15,186 bases of DNA from Eubacterium sp. CAG:274 (GCA_000432155.1 FR888508.1:364013-379198); one strand, 5' to 3'. Positions 7,044-13,508 are shown, counted from the first letter of the stretch. Translations and numbers: made by a program. The notes: generated by a model not told the origin, from the letters alone.

Positions 7044-8762
7044 TTAAAATAAACTATAAAGCTGAGTAAGTGGCAATTTTTCAGCAGGTTTTGATTTAAG
7101 AGATACACCATCAGCCTTTACTTCATAAGTTTCTGGGTCAACTGTAATTTCTGGTGTACCACTATTAAACTTCATATCAGCCTTTGAAATATTCCTACAA
7201 TTTCTGACTGGTACAACATTTTTCTGAATACCAAATTTTTCTTTTACATTGTTATCCATAGATGCCTGAGATACAAAAGTAAGGCAAGTTTTATATTTTG
7301 CTCCACCCTGTGCACCAAACATTGGCTGATATATAACAGGCTGTGTAGTAGGAATAGACGCATTGGCATCGCCCATTTTAGACATTGCTATCATACCACC
7401 CTTAATTACCATATCAGGTTTAACACCAAAGAAGGCTGGGTTCCACAATACAAGGTCTGCAAACTTGCCAACTTCAACACTACCGATATAATCTGCTACA
7501 CCATTAGTTATAGCCGGATTTATAGTATATTTTGAAATATATCTCTTAACTCTGAAGTTATCATTATCCCCTGTTTCTTCAGGTAAAGGACCTCTTTCCT
7601 CTTTCATTTTGTGAGCTGTCTGCCAAGTTCTTGTAACAACTTCTCCAATACGACCCATAGCCTGAGAATCTGAACTCATCATTGAAAATACACCCATATC
7701 ATGAAGTACATCTTCAGCAGCAATAGTTTCAGGTCGAATACGAGAGTCTGCAAAAGCTACATCTTCCGGAATTTTATTATCAAGATGATGACAAACCATA
7801 AGCATATCCAAATGTTCATCTATAGTATTTACAGTAAATGGCATAGTTGGATTAGTAGAAGATGGAAGCACATTAGGAACTGATGCTGCCTTAATAATAT
7901 CTGGAGCATGACCACCACCGGCACCCTCTGTATGGTAAGTGTGTATAACTCTGCCCTTTAAAGCAGCAATTGTATCTTCTACACAACCGCCCTCATTTAA
8001 AGTATCTGTATGAATTGCAACCTGAACATCATATTTATCTGCTACACTTAAAGCTCTGTCAATAACTGCTGGTGTTGCACCCCAGTCCTCATGAATTTTA
8101 AGTCCCATAGCACCATTTTCAATCTGTTCAATTAAAGGCATTTCACTACCACAATTACCCTTGCCTAAAAAACCTAAATTAATAGGGTATTCATCAGCAG
8201 CCTTTAACATCATTTCCAAATTCCAAGGTCCCGGAGTACAAGTTGTGGCATTTGTACCGTCAGCCGGACCTGTACCACCACCAATCATAGTAGTAATACC
8301 TCCACATAAGGCAGTATTTACCTGTTGAGGGCAAATAAAATGAATATGAGAATCAATGCCACCAGCTGTAACAATAAGATTTTCTCCTGCCAAAGCCTCT
8401 GTTGATGCACCAATAATCATATTGGGTGTTACACCGTCCATAACATCTGGATTTCCTGCTTTACCAATGCCAACAATTTTGCCGTTTTTAATACCAATAT
8501 CAGCCTTTATAATACCAGTATAATCTATAATAAGGGCATTAGTAATAACAAGGTCAAGGTCGCCGTCAGCACTTGTAGTATTTACTGACTGACCCATACC
8601 ATCTCTGATTGTTTTACCTCCACCAAACTTAACTTCATCGCCATAAATTGTATAGTCCTTTTCAACTTCAACTACAAGATTTGTGTCAGCAAGTCTAACC
8701 TTATCCCCAACAGTAGGGCCATACATCATTGCATATTTTTCGCCACTAATTTTACAAGCCAT
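7044..8762 (-). CDS. ureC: Urease alpha subunit (catalytic), UreC
   Basis: This 572-residue amidohydrolase hydrolyses urea to ammonia and carbamate at a di-nickel centre. All active-site residues can be placed. Ni ligands are His139 and His141 (SHIH), the carbamylated Lys222 and adjacent His224 (LKIHEDWG), His251, His277 (YHTEGAGGGHAPD) and Asp365 (SSDSQAMGR). Cys324 and the catalytic His325 lie on the mobile flap (MVCHHLD). Each sits five residues after its Klebsiella aerogenes counterpart, so numbering is collinear and the protein should be active. The ribosome binding site (AAGGAGGT) is embedded in the last codons of ureB (F-K-E-V-stop), giving tight ureB-ureC coupling with a 2-nt gap. The holoenzyme is expected to be the bacterial (ABC)3 form. 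Confidence 0.99.
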   Translation of the reverse strand: MACKISGEKYAMMYGPTVGDKVRLADTNLVVEVEKDYTIYGDEVKFGGGKTIRDGMGQSVNTTSADGDLDLVITNALIIDYTGIIKADIGIKNGKIVGIGKAGNPDVMDGVTPNMIIGASTEALAGENLIVTAGGIDSHIHFICPQQVNTALCGGITTMIGGGTGPADGTNATTCTPGPWNLEMMLKAADEYPINLGFLGKGNCGSEMPLIEQIENGAMGLKIHEDWGATPAVIDRALSVADKYDVQVAIHTDTLNEGGCVEDTIAALKGRVIHTYHTEGAGGGHAPDIIKAASVPNVLPSSTNPTMPFTVNTIDEHLDMLMVCHHLDNKIPEDVAFADSRIRPETIAAEDVLHDMGVFSMMSSDSQAMGRIGEVVTRTWQTAHKMKEERGPLPEETGDNDNFRVKRYISKYTINPAITNGVADYIGSVEVGKFADLVLWNPAFFGVKPDMVIKGGMIAMSKMGDANASIPTTQPVIYQPMFGAQGGAKYKTCLTFVSQASMDNNVKEKFGIQKNVVPVRNCRNISKADMKFNSGTPEITVDPETYEVKADGVSLKSKPAEKLPLTQLYSLF

Positions 8763-8764
8763 AG

Positions 8765-9127
8765 TTAAACCTCCTTAAAGCCTTTTTCTTTTGCCATACT
8801 AATAGCTGTATCTCTCTTTTCATCAATATTGCCTGATGTTAAATCGTTAAGTCCATATACAGCTCTATTGCCAACAATTTCTACAAGCTGAACAGATTTT
8901 TGTTCTCCTGGTTCAAAACGCACAGAAGTGCCAGATGGTATATCAAGACGCATACCATAAACCTTTTCTCTGTCAAAGCTAAGAAGTTTATTAACCTCAA
9001 AAAAATGAAAATGTGAACCTACCTGAATAGGTCTATCTCCAGTATTTGCAACATCAATACATACTGTTTTTCTGCCTTCATTAAGTATAATTTCTCTATC
9101 GAGAGGCATAATTTCGCCTATTTTCAT
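8765..9127 (-). CDS. ureB: Urease beta subunit UreB
   Basis: This 120-residue structural subunit is a beta-rich protein on the outside of each urease trimer lobe. The signature NTGDRPIQVGSHFHFFEVN lies at 28-46, and the RLDIPSGTSVRFEPGE region near 60-75 is also typical. Length matches bacterial UreB proteins of about 100-125 residues. It is a separate gene, not fused to ureA as in Helicobacter. The ATG has AAGGAGG 8 nt upstream and follows ureA by 13 nt. Its last codons carry the ureC ribosome binding site. Confidence 0.98.
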   Translation of the reverse strand: MKIGEIMPLDREIILNEGRKTVCIDVANTGDRPIQVGSHFHFFEVNKLLSFDREKVYGMRLDIPSGTSVRFEPGEQKSVQLVEIVGNRAVYGLNDLTSGNIDEKRDTAISMAKEKGFKEV

Positions 9128-9140
9128 TATGTATTCCTCC

Positions 9141-9443
9141 TTACTGAATTGGATTGTGAACTGTTACAAGTTTAGTACCGTCTGGGAAAGTTGCTTCAAC
9201 CTGTACTTCGTGTACCATATCTGCAACACCCTCCATTACATCATCTTTTGTCAATATTTTTGTACCTAACTGCATAAGCTCTGCAACAGTTTTGCCATCT
9301 CTGGCATATTCCAAAAGTTCTGAACTAATATAAGCAACTGACTCTACATAGTTTAACTTTAATCCTCTATTTTTTCTCTCCTCTGCAAGCTTGCCTGCAA
9401 AATGAAGCATAAGCTTTTCTTGCTCCTTAGGATTTAATCTCAT
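9141..9443 (-). CDS. ureA: Urease gamma subunit UreA
   Basis: This 100-residue structural subunit is the smallest chain of the urease trimer. Features: N-terminal RLNPKEQEKLMLHFAGKLAE, the LNYVESVAYIS helix near 30-40, and the C-terminal VQVEATFPDGTKLVTVHNPI. These are the standard UreA fold and length. It is the first gene of the operon. The ATG follows a very strong GGGAGGG by 7 nt, and that ribosome binding site comes only a few bases after the T-run of a leader terminator. Urease synthesis therefore probably depends on read-through of that terminator. Confidence 0.98.
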   Translation of the reverse strand: MRLNPKEQEKLMLHFAGKLAEERKNRGLKLNYVESVAYISSELLEYARDGKTVAELMQLGTKILTKDDVMEGVADMVHEVQVEATFPDGTKLVTVHNPIQ

Positions 9444-9460
9444 TTAAGTTCCCTCCCTGT

Positions 9461-9499
9461 AAAAAAACAAAAAAAGAGACCATATAAAATGACCTCTTT
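9461..9499 (-). terminator. Intrinsic terminator in the ureA leader (candidate attenuator)
   Basis: On the minus strand AAAGAGGTCAT (9499-9489) pairs with ATGGTCTCTTT (9483-9473): 11 pairs with two G-U wobbles and a 5-nt loop. Seven Ts (9475-9469), one G and seven more Ts (9467-9461) follow. It would end transcripts from the upstream sensor gene, but it also lies downstream of the predicted ureA promoter and directly before the ureA ribosome binding site. It would therefore attenuate the urease operon. Confidence 0.85.
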
Positions 9500-9519
9500 G
9501 TCTAAAAATACATAATTAT
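9490..9519 (-). promoter_or_regulatory. Leader block shared with the urtA leader (copy 2)
   Basis: The minus strand reads ATAATTATGTAT, TTTTAGACAA, AGAGGTCA, parallel to 4283-4251 in the urtA leader. The last eight bases overlap the 5' arm of the ureA leader terminator. Judged by eye only. Confidence 0.4.
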
Positions 9520-9533
9520 TTCTTTTCCGTTCT

Positions 9534-9562
9534 ATGGTATCATAATTTAACGATTAAGTCAA
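9534..9562 (-). promoter_or_regulatory. Promoter of the urease operon
   Basis: The minus-strand -35 TTGACT (9562-9557) is followed by a 17-nt spacer and a -10 TACCAT (9539-9534), starting right after the stop codon of the sensor gene. The predicted start is near 9527, giving a leader of about 84 nt that contains the terminator at 9461-9499. No G/C-tract operator like that in front of nikMN is visible here. Confidence 0.65.
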
Positions 9563-9563
9563 A

Positions 9564-9893
9564 TTACTTCACAAATCTATCAATAGATTTTATTAAATCG
9601 GCAATAGTCTCTTTATCATTTTCCCTAGCTGCATCAACAATACAATGTTCAATATGGTCCTTTAGCACAATGCTACTTACCGCTGAAACTGCTGCCTTAA
9701 CGGCTGCCAGCTGTGTAAGAACCTCGCTACAGTCACGACCAGATTCAACCATTCTTTTAATGGACTCTACATGTCCGGATATTTTAGAAAGTCTGTTTAT
9801 AACAGCCTTTGTTTGGGTATGAGTGTGAGTATGGCTATGAGTATACTCCTTGCCGTCACTATCAATATGGGTATGTACTAAATTATTATCCAT
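9564..9893 (-). CDS. CsoR/RcnR/InrS-family metal-sensing repressor, predicted nickel sensor
   Basis: This 109-residue all-helical DNA-binding protein belongs to the DUF156 (CsoR/RcnR/FrmR) family, which binds DNA as a tetramer when metal-free. The N-terminus is His-rich: His7, 9, 19, 21, 23 and 25. The core has C55 in GRDCSEVLTQLAAV, then H80 and C84 in LKDHIEHC. Spacing C55-25-H80-4-C84 is the CsoR fingerprint. H23 lies exactly 32 residues before C55, reproducing the His21/Cys53/His78/Cys82 set recalled for the cyanobacterial nickel sensor InrS. Copper CsoR proteins lack the N-terminal His ligand. The gene is divergent from nikMN across a C/G-tract operator and lies upstream of ureA. A cobalt or copper sensor is possible but less likely here. 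The ATG follows GAGGTG by 5 nt. Confidence 0.9.
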   Translation of the reverse strand: MDNNLVHTHIDSDGKEYTHSHTHTHTQTKAVINRLSKISGHVESIKRMVESGRDCSEVLTQLAAVKAAVSAVSSIVLKDHIEHCIVDAARENDKETIADLIKSIDRFVK

Positions 9894-9910
9894 AATTTCA
9901 CCTCGTCATA

Positions 9911-9939
9911 ATTTTATAATAAATTTCATAAATTTACAA
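9911..9939 (-). promoter_or_regulatory. Probable promoter of the metal-sensor gene
   Basis: The minus-strand -35 TTGTAA (9939-9934) overlaps the operator end; a 17-nt spacer leads to -10 TAAAAT (9916-9911). The predicted start would fall at or very near the ribosome binding site, giving an unusually short leader, so the exact -10 is uncertain. Confidence 0.4.
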
Positions 9940-9956
9940 CCCCCTATGGGGCTTGT
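9936..9956. promoter_or_regulatory. CsoR/RcnR/InrS-type operator between the sensor gene and nikMN
   Basis: A 21-bp quasi-palindrome: ACAA, five Cs, TAT, GGGG, C, TTGT. In otherwise very AT-rich DNA, a C-tract facing a G-tract with A/T flanks is the known form of CsoR-family sites (for example the RcnR and Bacillus CsoR operators). Its left and right ends form parts of the -35 elements of the divergent promoters. One bound tetramer could therefore block both transcripts until metal is bound. Confidence 0.8.
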
Positions 9957-9981
9957 GCACCACAAATTTTAATGATATACT
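9953..9981 (+). promoter_or_regulatory. Promoter of nikMN-nikQ-nikO
   Basis: -35 TTGTGC (9953-9958) is followed by a 17-nt spacer and -10 TATACT (9976-9981). The predicted start is near 9988, about 30 nt before the nikMN ATG. The -35 overlaps the right end of the predicted metal-sensor operator, fitting repression. Confidence 0.65.
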
Positions 9982-10003
9982 TCCAAAAAATAGATAAAAA
10001 ACA

Positions 10004-10009
10004 AAGGAG
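10004..10009 (+). promoter_or_regulatory. Ribosome binding site that decides the nikMN start
   Basis: AAGGAG lies 8 nt upstream of ATG 10018. The upstream in-frame GTG at 10009 overlaps this site and cannot be used efficiently. Confidence 0.85.
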
Positions 10010-10017
10010 TGATTTTT

Positions 10018-11028
10018 ATGCATATGGCAGATGCCTTAGTTTCTCCACCTGTCGCAACAGGTATGGCTGTAGCCTCTTTGGCAGTAGGTGCTTACAGCAT
10101 ATTTAAAATAAAAAAAGAAAATAAACCTGAAAATATACCGGTTATGGGTGTTATGGGTGCTTTTGTATTTGCAACACAAATGGTCAACTTTACAATTCCC
10201 GGAACTGGTTCAAGTGGTCATTTGTGTGGTGGTCTTTTACTTTCTGCATTAATAGGACCTTACGGTGGTTTCCTTTCAATGATGGCTATACTGTTATTGC
10301 AATGTCTGCTTTTTGCTGACGGTGGTTTAATGGCATATGGTTGTAATGTTTGGAATATGGCTTTTTATGCCTGCTTCTTCGGATATTTCTGCATATACAA
10401 ACCTATATTAAGAAAAAATCCATCAAAGAAAAAAATATTAATTGCAAGTATATTGGGAAGTGTTTTAAGTTTACAGCTTGGTGCCTTTAGTGTTACTTTG
10501 GAAACATTAATTTCCGGTATAACAGAACTTCCGTTCTTAACATTTTTATCATTTATGCAACCTATCCACTTAGCCATAGGCTTTGTAGAGGGCTTAATAA
10601 CATCAGCTGTACTTATATTTGTGTATAACACAAGACCTGAAATGTTAAACATAAATGAAAAAAGCAATGAATTTTCATTTAAAAAGGTTATTGCCATATT
10701 AGGCATTGTTACAATATTAATTGGTGGTGGCATTTCACTTCTTGCATCATCAAGTCCTGACGGTCTTGAGTGGTCAATGGAAAATGTAGCTGGCTCAACA
10801 GAACTTGATTCAAAGGGAAGTGCATATGACAAAGCCTCTGAAATACAGGAAAAGACCGCTATATTACCAGATTACTCAATTTCAAATTCCAACAATGAAA
10901 TTTTAGGCACAAGTTTTAGTGGCATATTAGGTTCAGTATTAGTTGCCGTTATACTTATTTGTGGAAGTTTGATATTCAGATTTTACAAAAAGGGTGCCAA
11001 GAATGAACAAACTAGAAAAAGCGCTTAA
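10018..11028 (+). CDS. nikM: ECF nickel transporter substrate-specific component NikM fused to NikN (NikMN)
   Basis: This 336-residue membrane protein captures Ni(II) and passes it into the cell. Residues 1-205 are the CbiM/NikM S-component. They include the N-terminal M-H-M, GTGSSGHLCGG at 62-72 (His68 equivalent to the second nickel His), ADGGLMAYGCNVWNMA at 100-115, and HLAIGFVEG at 184-192. A linker leads to a C-terminal NikN-like (PDGLE) domain with PDGLEW at 247-252 and a final membrane helix near 300-320. In structurally studied NikM the free N-terminus and His2 bind nickel. The start must therefore be ATG 10018, which exposes Met1-His2; the longer GTG frame would bury it. The PDGLE domain favours nickel over cobalt (CbiMN), as do the sensor and urease next door. 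Confidence 0.93.
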   Translation: MHMADALVSPPVATGMAVASLAVGAYSIFKIKKENKPENIPVMGVMGAFVFATQMVNFTIPGTGSSGHLCGGLLLSALIGPYGGFLSMMAILLLQCLLFADGGLMAYGCNVWNMAFYACFFGYFCIYKPILRKNPSKKKILIASILGSVLSLQLGAFSVTLETLISGITELPFLTFLSFMQPIHLAIGFVEGLITSAVLIFVYNTRPEMLNINEKSNEFSFKKVIAILGIVTILIGGGISLLASSSPDGLEWSMENVAGSTELDSKGSAYDKASEIQEKTAILPDYSISNSNNEILGTSFSGILGSVLVAVILICGSLIFRFYKKGAKNEQTRKSA

Positions 11029-11773
11029 CGAAATCAACTTAATTGAAAGGCTTTCATTAAAAAACACAATAATACATAAATTAAACCCTATATCCAAACT
11101 TGCTGTGACCATTATATATATTGTAATGGTCACTTCCTGTTATAGGTATTCAATTTCTGCCCTTTTACCTTGGTTCATATATCCTATTGTAATTCTTATA
11201 TTGTCTGAACTTCCTATTATTCAGACATTAAAAAGGCTATTGATTATTGTTCCAGTAATACTGTTTATAGGCATAGGAAATATATTTTTTAATAACAATG
11301 AGGTAGTTGTATTTGGTATAAAAACTACCTTTGGTGTAGTATCTTTTGTAACATTTGCAATAAAAAGCATACTGTCTTTAACTGTCCTTTACGAATTTAT
11401 ATGTACTACTGGCATATACAATTTAGCCTATGGACTTATAAAACTAAAGTTTCCCGAAATATTTGTGTGGATACTTGTGTTGCTATACAGATACATTTTT
11501 GTAATTATAGAACAGCTTAATACAATTACAAAAGCCTATTCCCTAATTGCTCCAAACCAAAAAGGATTTAATATTAAGGTATGGGGTTCTCTATTGGGAA
11601 ACCTTTTCTACAGGACATTGGAAAGAGGTAAAGACCTTTACAACAGTATGTATTTAAGGGGTTTTGGCGAAAACAAAGCTATAAACAGCAATATAAAATT
11701 CCACTTTTTTGACTACATATTCATTCTAGTATCATTATTAATTTTTGTATTACTTAAAGGATTGGTGAAATAA
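11003..11773 (+). CDS. nikQ: ECF nickel transporter transmembrane coupling protein NikQ (CbiQ family)
   Basis: This 256-residue T-component couples NikO ATP hydrolysis to NikMN. HKLNPISKL at 25-33 matches the conserved H-x-L-(D/N)-P-x-x-K-L start of CbiQ proteins. Several hydrophobic helices follow, including a cluster near 37-90. The C-terminal coupling region has ERGKDLYNSMYLRGFGE at 207-223, matching the two short Arg-containing motifs (A/E-R-G and R-G-F) that contact the ATPase grooves. The longest frame starts at a GTG at 10994, but that GTG forms part of the ribosome binding region (AAGGGTG). The ATG at 11003 is preferred. The start overlaps the end of nikMN by 26 nt, and the stop overlaps the nikO start (TAATG). 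Substrate is inferred from the neighbours, since CbiQ and NikQ cannot be told apart by motif. Confidence 0.92.
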   Translation: MNKLEKALNEINLIERLSLKNTIIHKLNPISKLAVTIIYIVMVTSCYRYSISALLPWFIYPIVILILSELPIIQTLKRLLIIVPVILFIGIGNIFFNNNEVVVFGIKTTFGVVSFVTFAIKSILSLTVLYEFICTTGIYNLAYGLIKLKFPEIFVWILVLLYRYIFVIIEQLNTITKAYSLIAPNQKGFNIKVWGSLLGNLFYRTLERGKDLYNSMYLRGFGENKAINSNIKFHFFDYIFILVSLLIFVLLKGLVK

Positions 11774-12486
11774 TGAATTTTATAAAATTTCAAAATGTTA
11801 GCTTTAGCTATGAAAACAATGTTATATTAGACAACATTTCATTTGAAATAAATCAAGGAGAAAGCATATGTCTAGTAGGTAGCAACGGTGCAGGAAAGTC
11901 TACACTTTTACAACTTATGACTGGATTATTAAGTAATTACACAGGCAGTATAACTGTTGAAAATATGCCTGTAGTAAAAAAGAATTACAATAAAATCCGC
12001 ACATTGTTAGGCTTTGTATTCCAAGACTTTGATTCACAGCTTTTTATGCCTACAATAAAACAGGATATAGCCTTTGGCTTAGAAAATTTAGGTTTTGATA
12101 ACATTGACCAAAGAGTTAATAACATAGCTAAAATGTTAAACATAACTGATATACTAAATAAGCCAGCTTTTAAACTTTCCGGTGGAGAAAAGAAACTTGC
12201 GTCATTGGGAACAATATTGGCTATAGAGCCAAAGTGTATACTTCTTGATGAACCAACAACAGGTCTTGACCCTAGAAATAGAAAAGTCCTCATAAACATA
12301 ATTAAAAACCTTGATAAAACAAAAATAATAACTACCCACGACTTAGATATCGCTATGGAAATATGCCAAAGGGTAATTGTACTAAGTAATGGAAAAATTG
12401 TAGCCGACGGAAATCCTCACGACATATTGCTAAACGAGGATATTATGTTAAACAATGGTCTGGAACTTCCTTTAGGAAAATATTGA
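11773..12486 (+). CDS. nikO: ECF nickel transporter ATP-binding protein NikO (CbiO family)
   Basis: This 237-residue cytoplasmic ABC ATPase forms a homodimer that drives NikQ. Walker A GSNGAGKST is at 36-44, the Q-loop with the ECF-type FQDFDSQLF at 83-91, signature LSGGEKK at 135-141, Walker B CILLDEP at 155-161, the D-loop GLD at 164-166, and the H-loop His at 189. The FQ-(N/D)-x-D-x-Q-(L/I)-F pattern is characteristic of ECF ATPases. The ATG overlaps the nikQ stop by 1 nt, so translation is coupled. The length is slightly shorter than the usual 250-280 residues because the C-terminal extension is minimal. The stop at 12484-12486 is followed directly by the 72-bp tandem repeats and a terminator. 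Confidence 0.95.
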   Translation: MNFIKFQNVSFSYENNVILDNISFEINQGESICLVGSNGAGKSTLLQLMTGLLSNYTGSITVENMPVVKKNYNKIRTLLGFVFQDFDSQLFMPTIKQDIAFGLENLGFDNIDQRVNNIAKMLNITDILNKPAFKLSGGEKKLASLGTILAIEPKCILLDEPTTGLDPRNRKVLINIIKNLDKTKIITTHDLDIAMEICQRVIVLSNGKIVADGNPHDILLNEDIMLNNGLELPLGKY

Positions 12487-12630
12487 ATTCAGAACAAATT
12501 AACTTTGTTAATTTGTGGCTTGATAAACAAGCCATCGGATTTATCTTTCCGATTCACTATTCAGAACAAATTAATTTTGTTAATTTGTGGCTTGATAAAC
12601 AAACCATCGGATTTATCTTTCCGATTCACT
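12487..12630. repeat. Two tandem copies of a 72-bp unit made of three abutting hairpins
   Basis: Copies at 12487-12558 and 12559-12630 differ at only two positions. In copy 1 three stems follow each other with no spacer. Stem 1 is 12494-12516 (ACAAATTAA / TTAATTTGT, 9 bp, 5-nt loop). Stem 2 is 12517-12533 (GGCTTG / CAAGCC, 6 bp). Stem 3 is 12534-12553 (ATCGGA / TCCGAT, 6 bp, 8-nt loop). Copy 2 has the same stems 72 bp on; one change lies in the stem 1 loop. The other gives C-A in stem 2 on the plus strand but G-U on the minus strand. The array begins at the base after the nikO stop and ends just before the terminator. It is not a CRISPR: there are no spacers. Confidence 0.9.
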
Positions 12631-12634
12631 ATTT

Positions 12635-12665
12635 AAAACCTCCTTTCAAAAGCAAAGGAGGTTTT
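12635..12665 (+). terminator. Terminator of the nikMN-nikQ-nikO operon
   Basis: AAAACCTCCTTT (12635-12646) pairs perfectly with AAAGGAGGTTTT (12654-12665): 12 bp with a 7-nt loop. The T-run closes the stem and a pyrimidine-rich stretch (CTCTGTTT) follows. The A-run on the 5' side would let it also act on the opposite strand. Confidence 0.85.
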
Positions 12666-12849
12666 CTCTGTTTAGATAACTCTAAATTCTTTCCACTTGT
12701 TTCCATTAAATTTAATCCAAAAAATTATACCTCAATAAAAAACATTTATACTGTTACATTTTAAATTCTAAACCTACTTTTCAACATCATTATACTTCTT
12801 GAACCTAACTCCAAGTCAATATGTTTTAAAAAGTTTTCTTTGTTTACAC

Positions 12850-12873
12850 GCCATCGAATTTATCTTTTATTCA
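12850..12873. repeat. Degenerate partial copy of the 72-bp unit
   Basis: GCCATCGAATTTATCTTT followed by TATTCA closely matches GCCATCGGATTTATCTTT-CCGATTCA of the array (stem 3 and its flanks). It has one substitution and a small deletion that destroys the stem. It looks like a decayed relic about 220 bp downstream. The rest of the gap between the nik terminator and the next gene (12666-12880) shows no gene or other structure that I can support. Confidence 0.5.
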
Positions 12874-12876
12874 TAC

Positions 12877-12908
12877 TAAAATAGACTTAGGCAAAAACCT
12901 AAGTCTAT
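12877..12908 (-). terminator. Terminator of the deacetylase remnant
   Basis: On the minus strand ATAGACTTAGG (12908-12898) pairs perfectly with CCTAAGTCTAT (12891-12881), 11 bp with a 6-nt loop. TTTT follows, made of the last T of the stem and 12880-12878. It lies about 10 nt after the stop codon. Confidence 0.8.
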
Positions 12909-12917
12909 AAAAACAAT

Positions 12918-13508
12918 TTAGTTATTTAAAATCTGTCGTCCCTCAACGTCCATATAATAATTATCCTTATGTATTAACTGGCTTATAGGCACTATCTCAA
13001 AGCCTTTTTCTTTAAGCCCCTTAATAATAGTATCTAAGCACTCCGGCGTATACTTTGCATCATTATGAAAAAGAATTATTGAACCATTTCCCAAATGCTT
13101 GTGATTTAGCACTTTGTCAATTTCAGCCTGAATACCTAACTCCTTCCAGTCAATACTGTCCACATCCCACTGTATAGCATAGTATCCACACGCCTTTGCT
13201 GCATCTAGTACAGTATCATTGTACTCTCCAAAAGGTGGTCTATACAGGTTGGCATCTATACCTAACAAGTTTTTAATCTTCTCGTGACACCCCTGTATAT
13301 TCTCCTTATTCTCCTCCAGTGATAATTTTGAACCATGAGGATGTGTGTTGCTGTGGTTTCCAATATCGTGACCGTCATTGTATATTTTCTTTACTTCCTC
13401 CGGATATTTGTCTACCCAGTACCCACATAAAAAGAAAGTGGCCTTGACATCATTTTTCTTCAATATATCCAGCAAAGTATCTGTGTCTTCTGCTCCCCAA
13501 GGAGCAGG
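12918..13508 (-). pseudogene. Polysaccharide deacetylase (carbohydrate esterase 4, PdaA/PdaB-like), N-terminally truncated
   Basis: The conserved C-terminal two thirds of a NodB-homology domain is present. Counted from a TTG at 13475: HSNTH at 41-45 (metal His pair), RPPFGEYN at 79-86, WDVDSIDW at 103-110, and LFHND at 135-139 with the late catalytic His. In-frame homology runs further upstream as APWGAEDTDTLLDIL (from 13505), but the preceding T-F-D motif, which supplies the catalytic base and the metal Asp, is missing. Upstream the frame gives unrelated residues and then a stop at 13544-13542. No signal peptide or membrane anchor is encoded. Complete relatives de-N-acetylate peptidoglycan or other glycans, often in spore cortex or cell wall. 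Without motif 1 this product should be inactive. A sequencing error cannot be excluded, but a single-base slip would not restore the motif. Confidence 0.75.

Noticed and set aside
9938..9955. NikR or Fur-type operator in the nik promoter
   Set aside because: The C-tract/G-tract form fits the CsoR family, whose member is encoded next to it. No NikR gene or long spaced dyad typical of NikR sites is visible.
12487..12630. CRISPR array
   Set aside because: The two copies are directly adjacent with no spacers, the unit is 72 bp and itself palindromic, and no cas genes are present.
12483..12764. A 93-codon plus-strand open frame overlapping the nikO stop
   Set aside because: It consists of the translated 72-bp repeats and the terminator, with internally repeated peptide segments and no ribosome binding site. 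It is an artefact of the repeat.
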